The translations under genes and the position numbers were made by a program. Positions 1-6,638 of a stretch of DNA of 10,692 nt are shown here, piece after piece (position 1 is the stretch's first letter; every line of letters starts with the position of its first letter). The DNA is from Oscillospiraceae bacterium. GTDB taxonomy: Bacteria; Bacillota; Clostridia; Oscillospirales; CAG-272. Under the pieces are notes generated by a model that made no database searches, was not told the origin of the DNA, and saw nothing but the letters and a program-made list of their open reading frames with translations. The stretch covers positions 1 to 10,692 of the forward strand of contig SVQS01000053.1 in the NCBI GenBank assembly GCA_015065205.1, written 5' to 3'.

Positions 1-3000
1 AAGCATCTTCTGCAGTATCCTTGCGGAAGAGGTGCTTGGTAAGGTCAACGGTTGCATGAACAGGAAGCTCAAGCTCCTGATATTCAAACTCAAGGTCTTC
101 ACTGTCTGTTTCGGGGAAAGGAATAAACGAAACGTTTGCATTGAGTGCATAGTCGTCAATGTAAACGGTAAGGCCGTAGGGATTTGCGGATTCTGCAATA
201 CGATCGATGTAATCGGTAATTTCCAAGGTAACCTTGGTTACTTCGCCGATGTTTTCTTGGTAAATCGGAATTGCAAATTCTTCGAGAGAAGCATAGGTCT
301 TAACGTCTTTTCCCATAACGTCCTTGTATTCGTAAAGAATTACAGGACGGAGAGACATTGCATAATGGTTATCGTAAACCATAAGGTCCGCGTAATATCT
401 GTTCTCTTCTCTGCTCTTATCGTACTCGGTTCTAAAGGTTGCATCAACAACCGTGGGAGCCTCGCAGTCAATAGTGAAGGAGAATGAGTAAGTGTCAAGG
501 GAGTTTCTTGTACCGCCATTCCAGTCAAGCTTTGCGGTCATAGTAACCTCAAACTTGCTGTTGTTAGGCCCAAAATAATTGGTGTTCCCTTGCTCGTCCT
601 TGGAAACCATTTTGAGGGTTTCTTCTTCATCATCTCCCACCTCAAACCTTGCAACGTAGGGGTACGGTGTGCCTTCGTAGTGGGACTTGTAACAGTTATA
701 TTGCGTTTGCTCCCAAACGACCTCGCCCGTTGTGGCATCGGTAATGGTAATATTCAATTCCTTTGCACCGCGCAAAAGTCCTGTATAAACACCAAAAATG
801 CCATTGATGGTTTCGGTGTAGTAGGAAATAGCGGCATACTTTCTGGCAGCGGGAATGGGGGAATACTTGCTTTCGTCGATCTTATAAAGGAAGCTGCCGA
901 GCGGGATAGCGTAATCGTTGTAATAAGAACCGGCAGGTATTGTAGCATAGTAGTCAGCCTTGATCTTATCGTCTTCGTCGATCGCGTTATTGTGTGCCTC
1001 GGTTTCTACCTCATAGAAGTCCAAGTCGAAAATAGGTGCGTCGCCCCAGTTGCCGTAGAATGCAAGGAAAGGAGCATTGAGGTCGATGCCGTTTTCGGCA
1101 ACGTTATCAAAGGTAATAAAGCCTTCAACATACATACCGTTTGCAAAGGTAGAATCAAGATATGCCTTGTCAGCATCGGAAAGAGTAATCTTTACGGTAA
1201 CGGCTGCGACCTTGCCGCCCTGTACGGTAACAACACCGTCGTTAAGAGTTACGCCGTCACCACTTGCAGAATATTCAGCAGAGTTGGAAAGCATATAAGC
1301 CATTTCAGCTACGAACTCGGGTTCGGAGGCAGAAATGCTTTCGGTCATGGTCAAGTTACCAAGCTTATAGCTTACAGGTGCATTTGAGAAGTTCTCAAGG
1401 TAAAGCGTCATTTCATATACGCCCGTGCGTTGAGGATCATCACCAAGTTCAAGCTTGGGCTTGCCTGTGCGGTCTGCGTTCAAATAGAGGTATGCGGGAG
1501 TTGTGGTTGCTTTTTTGATATCGGCAATACCTGCACCCTGCTTTCTGGGAGAATAAGGATTGCCCTTCATGTTGTTTGCAATGGTTGCAGTGGACATACA
1601 GAGCTGTTCAACCATATCGCGAACTTTTACAATATTTTCAACTTTGGTGAGATCAACACCGTTTTTCTCGAACATTTCGATAACATACTGACGAATCAGA
1701 ACAGCGATACCGCACATGTTGGGAGCTGCCATACTGGTGCCGCTGAGTTCTTCGTAGCCGCCGCCGGGAACTGCGGAATAGATGTTACCGCCGTGAGCGG
1801 TGATTTCGGGCTTGAGCTTGAGGTCGGGAGTGGGACCCCAGCTGGAGAAGTCACTCATAAAGGGACCTGCTTCATTAGCAAAGTCGAATATAACCGTGCC
1901 ATTGGGAAGTGCAGCCATAGCCTCACCTTCATCCTTACCAATCGAAATCGCAGGAATCTTGGGGTCGTTACCAATGGTCATACCGATTTCGCCAAACACA
2001 TTGTTGTATATGATTACCGCAACAGCACCTGCTTCGTATGCAAACTGAATCTTTTCCTGGAAGGTGATATCACCGCGGCGAACAAGTGCGATTTTTCCGC
2101 GAACGTCAAGACCGGAATAGTTAATAGCGTAACCAAGTCCGGGAATAGTGACATACTCAAGTTCTGTTCTGGGATTTTCCTTAGTAACATCCAGCATCTC
2201 AAAGAAATCGTATTCCTTGCTGTTGTTGTTGTAAGCTTCTTTAAAGAACACTTCGGTGTTGCCGTTAACAAACATATAGTTTTCCTTGTTACCGTTGATA
2301 GAAGCAACCGTAAAGGAAGGAGCGTATGTAGCAGGAGAACCAACAATACCGGAGTCGGGGTTGTCAGTCTTATTGGTATTACCCTGCTCGCCACCGTAAG
2401 CACTGCTATGGTCGTTAGCAGCAGCAATAATCAAAGAAATACCTGCATTGGAAATCTTTTGATAAAGCTCGTTTTTATAAACCTTGTCAGCATCCCTTTC
2501 GATAGAAAATCCACCGGAGGAACCAAGACTCATATTGATAGCGTCAACGCCAAGCGTAACGGAATCTTCAAGAGCAGCGATGATATCACCGTCTTCAGCA
2601 CCGCCATCTTTGTCGCTAAACACTTTCATAATAGCAAACTGCGTATCAATCGCAACACCGGTAATCTCATCATCGTAACCGCCGATAATACCGGCAACGT
2701 GAGTTCCGTGCTCGTTATTGAAAGGCATAATGTCGGGATCCTTATCCGCGTAGTCATAACCGTAAGCGATCTTATCGAGAGTAATGTTGCCATAGTAAAC
2801 CTCTCTTGCCTCAAGTTCGCCTTTCTCGTAGTCGTACGCTTTAAGACCGGGAAGCATTCCCGCAATATCGTCTCTATTGTACTTGGGTTTCACTACCTGG
2901 TGAGTGGTGAATGCACTGTGTGCGTAGTCACAACCCGTATCAAGGATAGAAACAATCGTCCCCTTACCGGTAAAGGTAACGTCACCGGAGTTGAAGATAC

Positions 3001-3655
3001 CCGTTGGGTAAACGTTAACGGGGTTTTCAACAGCGACTGCCGGCTGATAAGTGTTGGAAACGATAATTCTTTCAATACCGGAAGCCTTGCTAAGAGCATC
3101 CATCTGCTCGTATGTAGTGCTTACAAATGCACCATCAAGCAAAGTATTGTATTGGTGTTTAACACCGGTGATAAGACCCTCTGCCAACAGGTTATCAATA
3201 ACAACTTCCTGATTTGCTTCTACCTTATCTACCCATTCCTTTGCCATACTCGTGGAACTGAATTCGGAGTAGGTCATGGTGTTTTTCTCTGCAGATTGAT
3301 TATAGCGATCAATCAAAGAGTTATCGGTAAAAGTTACAATGACGTCTACAGGGCCCGAAAGCTCGTATTCGTCAATTTTCATCAAAAGGTTTTCATTAAT
3401 AGTCGAGAAGAAGTCCTTTCTGAGACTTTCTATAATCTCGTCGCGATTAATGCCGCCAATCCCGTTAACAATAGCGTTGCCGTTAGAATTGGAACCGGAG
3501 CCATTGTCGCCAAAGATCGACCCAACGTTTGTGAAGAGCGCAGAGATGGATAATGCGAAGCTCTGTAAAAGCAGAGTTACCAAAAGGGCAAATGCCCCTA
3601 CCCTTCTTATCATGCGATTCTTCGTTTTTGTTGTTTTGGTTTTGAAGTTTTGCAT
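1..3655 (-). CDS. Secreted S8 subtilisin-like serine protease (lactocepin/C5a-peptidase type), C-terminus cut off by window edge
   Basis: Exported serine endopeptidase; 1218 residues are visible and the frame stays open to the left edge. An N-terminal signal peptide (basic residues, then a hydrophobic run at about 20-40) is followed by an I9-like propeptide (about 100-205). The catalytic triad is complete: Asp239 in SILDTG, His316 in EHGTHVAG and Ser641 in SGTSMAAPN, with oxyanion Asn414 in IIAAAND. A protease-associated (PA) domain is inserted before the serine (about 475-585, including RGKIALVRRGD). After KQGAGIADIKKA (705-716) a beta-rich Fn3-like region runs to the edge, as in lactocepin and streptococcal C5a peptidase. 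The ATG at 3655 has GGGAG 9 bases upstream; an internal ATG at residue 15 would shorten the signal peptide and lacks that site. It is monocistronic from its own promoter as far as visible. The substrate is unknown: it may be nutritional or aimed at host or competitor proteins. The cell-wall anchor, if any, lies outside the window. Confidence 0.95.
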   Translation of the reverse strand, partial: MQNFKTKTTKTKNRMIRRVGAFALLVTLLLQSFALSISALFTNVGSIFGDNGSGSNSNGNAIVNGIGGINRDEIIESLRKDFFSTINENLLMKIDEYELSGPVDVIVTFTDNSLIDRYNQSAEKNTMTYSEFSSTSMAKEWVDKVEANQEVVIDNLLAEGLITGVKHQYNTLLDGAFVSTTYEQMDALSKASGIERIIVSNTYQPAVAVENPVNVYPTGIFNSGDVTFTGKGTIVSILDTGCDYAHSAFTTHQVVKPKYNRDDIAGMLPGLKAYDYEKGELEAREVYYGNITLDKIAYGYDYADKDPDIMPFNNEHGTHVAGIIGGYDDEITGVAIDTQFAIMKVFSDKDGGAEDGDIIAALEDSVTLGVDAINMSLGSSGGFSIERDADKVYKNELYQKISNAGISLIIAAANDHSSAYGGEQGNTNKTDNPDSGIVGSPATYAPSFTVASINGNKENYMFVNGNTEVFFKEAYNNNSKEYDFFEMLDVTKENPRTELEYVTIPGLGYAINYSGLDVRGKIALVRRGDITFQEKIQFAYEAGAVAVIIYNNVFGEIGMTIGNDPKIPAISIGKDEGEAMAALPNGTVIFDFANEAGPFMSDFSSWGPTPDLKLKPEITAHGGNIYSAVPGGGYEELSGTSMAAPNMCGIAVLIRQYVIEMFEKNGVDLTKVENIVKVRDMVEQLCMSTATIANNMKGNPYSPRKQGAGIADIKKATTTPAYLYLNADRTGKPKLELGDDPQRTGVYEMTLYLENFSNAPVSYKLGNLTMTESISASEPEFVAEMAYMLSNSAEYSASGDGVTLNDGVVTVQGGKVAAVTVKITLSDADKAYLDSTFANGMYVEGFITFDNVAENGIDLNAPFLAFYGNWGDAPIFDLDFYEVETEAHNNAIDEDDKIKADYYATIPAGSYYNDYAIPLGSFLYKIDESKYSPIPAARKYAAISYYTETINGIFGVYTGLLRGAKELNITITDATTGEVVWEQTQYNCYKSHYEGTPYPYVARFEVGDDEEETLKMVSKDEQGNTNYFGPNNSKFEVTMTAKLDWNGGTRNSLDTYSFSFTIDCEAPTVVDATFRTEYDKSREENRYYADLMVYDNHYAMSLRPVILYEYKDVMGKDVKTYASLEEFAIPIYQENIGEVTKVTLEITDYIDRIAESANPYGLTVYIDDYALNANVSFIPFPETDSEDLEFEYQELELPVHATVDLTKHLFRKDTAEDA

Positions 3656-3713
3656 TTTCTTTTTCTCCCGGAAAAAATTGTTCGTATATATGCCTTTTTG
3701 GGCACGACACTAT

Positions 3714-3742
3714 ATTATACCATTATTAATATAAGAAAGCAA
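3714..3742 (-). promoter_or_regulatory. Sigma-A-type promoter of the subtilase gene
   Basis: On the minus strand a consensus TATAAT (3714-3719), preceded by TGG to give an extended -10, lies 17 bases from TTGCTT (3737-3742), a weak -35. Transcription would start near 3707, leaving a leader of about 50 bases before the ATG at 3655. The flanking 3743-3920 is AT-rich and shows no gene. Confidence 0.75.
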
Positions 3743-3920
3743 TACTTTTTGTCAGTTTTTTAATTAAGTTTACACATTCTTAAGAATATTTCACACAAAA
3801 TTTTCAATTTACGCCACACAAATCGAACAATTACTTATTTTTTTGAAAAAATGGTTTATTTGAAATGCAAAATCAAGACTCTCATCTCGTAAAATACGAA
3901 AAAGATTCATTTATTTACAG

Positions 3921-3955
3921 AAAAAACGAAAAAGGGATAGCCTCACTATCCCTTT
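3921..3955 (-). terminator. Rho-independent terminator of the HAD phosphatase gene, overlapping its stop codon
   Basis: A perfect 10-bp stem, AAAGGGATAG (3931-3940) against CTATCCCTTT (3946-3955), with a 5-base loop. On the minus strand it is followed by a T-rich tail (TTTTCGTTTTTT). The TAG stop codon (3946-3948) lies at the loop end of the stem's first arm, so the last codons of the gene form half of the hairpin. Confidence 0.88.
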
Positions 3956-4611
3956 TGTTGAATAATTGTTTTATAGAGTTCCTCCGGTGTTGCAACAACA
4001 GCATCCGCTCCGTTTGCTTCAAGCTCCTCGCGGCCGCGGAAGCCCCAAAGAACGCCAACGGTATAAAGATTTGCGTTTTTGCCCGTGAGCATATCGGTGT
4101 CGGTGTCACCAACATAGATACAATTTTTGGCATCTGCTCCAAGCTCTTTCATCACAGCGAGAACCTCGTAAGGGTCGGGCTTGAGGAGACTCCCCTCTTT
4201 TTGCCCTACAATGCGCTCAAAGTAACCCTCTCCCCACAAGGTGTTGGTAACTGTTTTGGCGGCAAAGTCGGGTTTGTTGGAGACGATGGCAAAGTGATAG
4301 CCATCTGTCTTGAGGCGATCAAGAGCATCCTTCAAGCCTTCAAAAATAACGGTTTTACAAACAACATCTGCATCATAAGCGCGATTGTAGTCGCTAAACA
4401 CTTTGTTGTGAAGTTCTTCGCTGTAGCAAGAGCGATGCTCCAACATTCGGCGAATAAGTGTGCGCGCACCGTCACCTGCAAAGTATTTGTATTTTTCAAC
4501 TTCAATAGGCTCAATGCCATTCATTTTCAAAGCAAAATTACCGTAGTACGCAATGCTTCCTACCGTATCAAGAACCGTGCCGTCGAGATCGAAAATGCAA
4601 AGTTTGGTCAT
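3946..4611 (-). CDS. HAD-superfamily hydrolase, phosphoglycolate phosphatase-like
   Basis: Cytoplasmic phosphatase of 221 residues. All four HAD motifs are visible: motif I FDLDGTVLD (nucleophile Asp8, acid/base Asp10), motif II VSNKP (Ser111), motif III Lys144 in SLLKPDP, and motif IV YVGDTDTDM (Asp169, Asp173) for Mg2+ binding. The alpha-helical cap between motifs I and II (about 16-85) fits the subfamily of Gph, beta-phosphoglucomutase and PpaX. Gph-like activity on 2-phosphoglycolate is the best guess, but substrate cannot be read from sequence. The ATG at 4611 is chosen because AAAGGG lies 6 bases upstream and FDLDGT then sits at its usual distance from the N-terminus. A longer in-frame reading to 4683 would cross the promoter. 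It is a single-gene unit with its own promoter and terminator, about 290 bases upstream (on the coordinate axis) of the subtilase start and not co-transcribed with it. Confidence 0.93.
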   Translation of the reverse strand: MTKLCIFDLDGTVLDTVGSIAYYGNFALKMNGIEPIEVEKYKYFAGDGARTLIRRMLEHRSCYSEELHNKVFSDYNRAYDADVVCKTVIFEGLKDALDRLKTDGYHFAIVSNKPDFAAKTVTNTLWGEGYFERIVGQKEGSLLKPDPYEVLAVMKELGADAKNCIYVGDTDTDMLTGKNANLYTVGVLWGFRGREELEANGADAVVATPEELYKTIIQQKG

Positions 4612-4654
4612 GAGGTACCCTTTCTTTCGAAAAAAAACGTTTTTCTTCCTCACC

Positions 4655-4683
4655 ATTATACTCGCTTTTTTGCTGTTTGTCAA
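4655..4683 (-). promoter_or_regulatory. Perfect-consensus promoter of the HAD phosphatase gene
   Basis: On the minus strand TTGACA (4678-4683) is separated by 17 bases from TATAAT (4655-4660). Both hexamers and the spacing are ideal, so transcription should begin near 4648 and be strong unless repressed. The -35 box lies inside an inverted repeat. Confidence 0.92.
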
Positions 4684-4687
4684 CAGC
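4672..4687. promoter_or_regulatory. Inverted repeat over the -35 box: candidate operator
   Basis: GCTGTT (4672-4677) and AACAGC (4682-4687) form perfect 6-base arms around a 4-base centre. The -35 hexamer TTGACA of the phosphatase promoter spans the centre and one arm. A regulator bound here would compete with RNA polymerase. The operator role is inferred from position and symmetry only; no regulator gene is adjacent. Confidence 0.5.
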
Positions 4688-4735
4688 GACCGTCAAATGT
4701 TTACAAACGAAGACCGTCAAATGTTTACAAACGAA
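4688..4735. repeat. Two exact 24-bp tandem repeats upstream of the phosphatase promoter
   Basis: Positions 4688-4711 and 4712-4735 are identical 24-base units placed directly against the inverted repeat that covers the -35 box. On the plus strand each contains GACCGTCAAA followed by TGTTTACAAACG, whose core GTTT-AC-AAAC is itself a small palindrome. On the minus strand each unit carries TTGACG, echoing the real -35. The position fits a repeated binding site for an activator or repressor, or simple promoter duplication by slippage. The two copies alone do not decide between these. Confidence 0.9.
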
Positions 4736-4771
4736 AACAAAATCCCCACAAAGTGATGTGCTCTGTGGGGA
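4736..4771 (-). terminator. Rho-independent terminator of the sigma/membrane-protein operon
   Basis: TCCCCACA (4743-4750) pairs with TGTGGGGA (4764-4771) across a 13-base loop. On the minus strand the stem is followed by ATTTTGTTTT. It lies 66 bases after the stop of the membrane-protein gene at 4838. The other strand has no T-run, so it works in the minus direction only. Its tail abuts the 24-bp tandem repeats. Confidence 0.8.
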
Positions 4772-4837
4772 GAGGTTTATTCAAATCCTTTCGTACAAAA
4801 TGAGGAACGGTCTCTACTTTGAACGGCCAAATTTCTT

Positions 4838-5917
4838 TTACCCTTCTTTTTTCTGATAGGATTTCACAATGGTTTCCGAATAGGACTTTACAAAATCAAA
4901 ATTTTCATGGGCAATTACTGCAAAAGTACTGTACGTGCCGTCCTCTTCCATAAAATACACTACCCAATTTTCTTCTTTTTCACTTGTTCCGTCCTTTATC
5001 TGTATTTTATACTCTGCTTTGATAAAACGCATCGTATTATCTCCAGATGTGATTTGAGTAACCGCATTTAAGCTGATGTCCTGCGGAATTCTTCTTCCCA
5101 TACTGTACCAAAAACTTCTTCTGCCGGCTGACACCGTATCGGATAACCATTCCGGTAATTCTTCAAGCGTATCCGGAAGCTCTTGATCCCAATAGATATG
5201 GGTAAGATCGTTTCGAATATAGTATGAATACATTTGGTAAATATATGTGCTTCCAACAGGTACCGTTATTGTGCGAATTTCACCGTTCATCCCAAAATCC
5301 TGCCACCCGTTGCATTTTCCCATATCGCTCTCTTCGAGATATCTTACAGGATTTTCTGCATTATAATCGGGAAATATCTTTCCGTTATATTCTGCATTTG
5401 GATGCATAATTACATAATAATGCGTAGTGGTAACAGCCTCACCTTTATCGATAAACTTTAATGCAGCCGCCACCTCACTCTCAACCCCCTCAATTAGGTA
5501 AACCTCTGCGTTGAGATTTTCATTGGAAAGCCATTCTCCCGCTTCGTTTTTCCAACCTGCGGTAACAATAACATCTTCTATTTTGTTTCCAACTCGATCC
5601 TCCGATATCACCTTACCACCGACAAACGCAGAAAATACGCCGTCATTGATTCCATAAGCATAGTATTTCTCAAGCTGGGTTTCTTGGCTGGGACCGTTAT
5701 TGACAGTACCCTCATCCTCAACAGACGGATTGAAATCGCCCCCATTTAATATCTTTGGAGTAATAATAACGGCTAATGCAAGCATTACAACCAAACAAGC
5801 TGCAACGGAGCCCCATTTGAGCCAAGTGTTCTTTCGCGCTACCTTTGCGTAAGTGGCTCTGCTGATAAGCTCGCCATCAATATAACCCATAGCATTCACA
5901 ATTCTCGGTGTTTTCAT
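4838..5917 (-). CDS. Single-pass membrane protein, putative anti-sigma factor or sensor partner of the upstream sigma factor
   Basis: 359 residues: a short cytoplasmic N-terminus (1-33, with NAMGYIDGELIS and a basic KVARKN), one membrane segment (about 36-53, GSVAACLVVMLALAVI) and an extracellular part of about 300 residues rich in aromatic and acidic residues. I recognise no named domain in the outer part. The N-terminal style is one seen in clostridial genes that follow sigma factors. The start ATG overlaps the sigma factor's stop by 4 bases (ATGA) with AAGGAGGG upstream, so the two are translationally coupled. The likely role, by analogy with ECF/anti-sigma pairs, is to hold the sigma factor at the membrane through the short cytoplasmic tail and release it on an outside signal. 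This is inference: no zinc-binding anti-sigma motif (HxxxCxxC) is present, so it is not a classic ZAS protein. A terminator follows at 4743-4771. Confidence 0.8.
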   Translation of the reverse strand: MKTPRIVNAMGYIDGELISRATYAKVARKNTWLKWGSVAACLVVMLALAVIITPKILNGGDFNPSVEDEGTVNNGPSQETQLEKYYAYGINDGVFSAFVGGKVISEDRVGNKIEDVIVTAGWKNEAGEWLSNENLNAEVYLIEGVESEVAAALKFIDKGEAVTTTHYYVIMHPNAEYNGKIFPDYNAENPVRYLEESDMGKCNGWQDFGMNGEIRTITVPVGSTYIYQMYSYYIRNDLTHIYWDQELPDTLEELPEWLSDTVSAGRRSFWYSMGRRIPQDISLNAVTQITSGDNTMRFIKAEYKIQIKDGTSEKEENWVVYFMEEDGTYSTFAVIAHENFDFVKSYSETIVKSYQKKEG

Positions 5918-6468
5918 AATTCAATTCCCTCCTTGATTAAAAACTTTTTTAATTTTGTGCGAGTACGATACAACATATTCTTGACCTTGCTTTCGGTAAA
6001 ACCATATTGCCTTGCTATATCACCGATTGAATCAAAGAAATAATATTTGCGAATAAACACGTTGCGAGCCGCATCTTTTTCATTTCTCAAAAAATCGCTG
6101 ATGGCTTTTCCTATATCCTCATCACTAACACCAACAGCAATGCTTGGGTCAGGCAAAACCTCTGCAAGCTCGTAAAGAGAAACAATGTTTGCTTGTAAGC
6201 GTTTGTACCGTATCATAGCTTCAATGCGCTTCAGGGATAGATTACGTGTAATTCCACACACAAAAGCCATAAAGTTATTTGGTCTGGTAGGCGGAATTGC
6301 ATTCCATACTCCTAAATACGTATCGTTTACGCACTCCTCTGAATCCTCATAATTATTCAGAATGTTATACGCAATACGATAACAGAGCTTTCCGTATTTC
6401 GCATCCGTCTCTTTGATTGCTCGTTCGTCACGCGCAAAATACAGTTCTATGATGTTCAGATCATCCAA
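5914..6468 (-). CDS. ECF-like sigma-70 family RNA polymerase sigma factor
   Basis: 184 residues containing only sigma regions 2 and 4, the ECF layout. Region 2 (about 24-85) includes AYNILNNYEDSEECVNDTYL, the core-binding and -10 helices, then the ITRNLSLKR stretch. Region 4 (about 128-178) includes DSIGDIARQYGFTESKVKNM, a helix-turn-helix for the -35, then basic YRTRTKLKKFL. Translation starts at TTG (6466-6468): a full AAGGAGGTGA (6475-6484) lies 6 bases upstream, and the next in-frame Met is residue 67, inside region 2. It heads an operon with the membrane protein, overlapping it by 4 bases. Its promoter looks like a housekeeping sigma-A one, so autoregulation is not evident from the sequence. 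Target genes are unknown; the classical test is to find the promoter type it shares with others in the genome. Confidence 0.92.
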   Translation of the reverse strand: MDDLNIIELYFARDERAIKETDAKYGKLCYRIAYNILNNYEDSEECVNDTYLGVWNAIPPTRPNNFMAFVCGITRNLSLKRIEAMIRYKRLQANIVSLYELAEVLPDPSIAVGVSDEDIGKAISDFLRNEKDAARNVFIRKYYFFDSIGDIARQYGFTESKVKNMLYRTRTKLKKFLIKEGIEL

Positions 6469-6474
6469 TGTTGT

Positions 6475-6484
6475 TCACCTCCTT
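6475..6484 (-). promoter_or_regulatory. Shine-Dalgarno site that fixes the TTG start of the sigma factor
   Basis: On the minus strand AAGGAGGTGA is complementary to the 16S 3' end over 10 bases and ends 6 bases before TTG (6466-6468). No ATG or GTG lies in frame at a usable distance, so TTG is the start codon. A strong site paired with a weak codon is a common way of setting moderate sigma-factor output. Confidence 0.88.
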
Positions 6485-6504
6485 AACTTTGGTTAATACA
6501 AATA

Positions 6505-6532
6505 ATTATATACCCATGATGAATATTGTCAA
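6505..6532 (-). promoter_or_regulatory. Promoter of the sigma factor operon
   Basis: On the minus strand TTGACA (6527-6532) and TATAAT (6505-6510) are both perfect, with a 16-base spacer. Transcription would start near 6498, about 30 bases before the TTG start codon. The remaining stretch to the next gene's stop (6533-6638) shows no further clear signal. Confidence 0.88.
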
Positions 6533-6638
6533 GTCTTTTTCTAAAACATTTTTAACTTGTGGGTTTTTATAGGAAAACAGCATTTAAAACAAACAGCGAA
6601 AGAGAAAATCGCCAACATAAAGTTTCCTTTTCTCATTG

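Noticed and set aside
1430..3553. A 707-codon open frame on the plus strand
   Set aside because: It lies antisense to the subtilase, whose catalytic motifs are intact on the minus strand. It has no recognisable domain and its residue composition (many Asn, Val and Cys, no motif) is that of a reverse-strand shadow.
4612..4683. N-terminal extension of the HAD phosphatase by 24 residues
   Set aside because: It would start with a non-ATG codon inside the -35 box and be translated upstream of the predicted transcription start. The ATG at 4611 has a ribosome site and gives the normal family N-terminus.
4688..4735. CRISPR-like repeat
   Set aside because: There are only two copies with no spacer between them and no cas gene. 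They are plain tandem repeats in a promoter.
3865..4803. A 312-codon open frame on the plus strand
   Set aside because: It runs antisense through the HAD gene with its four intact motifs, and through the promoter, tandem repeats and both terminators.
6602..6634. Terminator for the DUF2079 gene
   Set aside because: The stem is only 7 A/T-rich pairs (GAGAAAA/TTTTCTC) with a 19-base loop, and the T-run is broken by CGC. Too weak to call.
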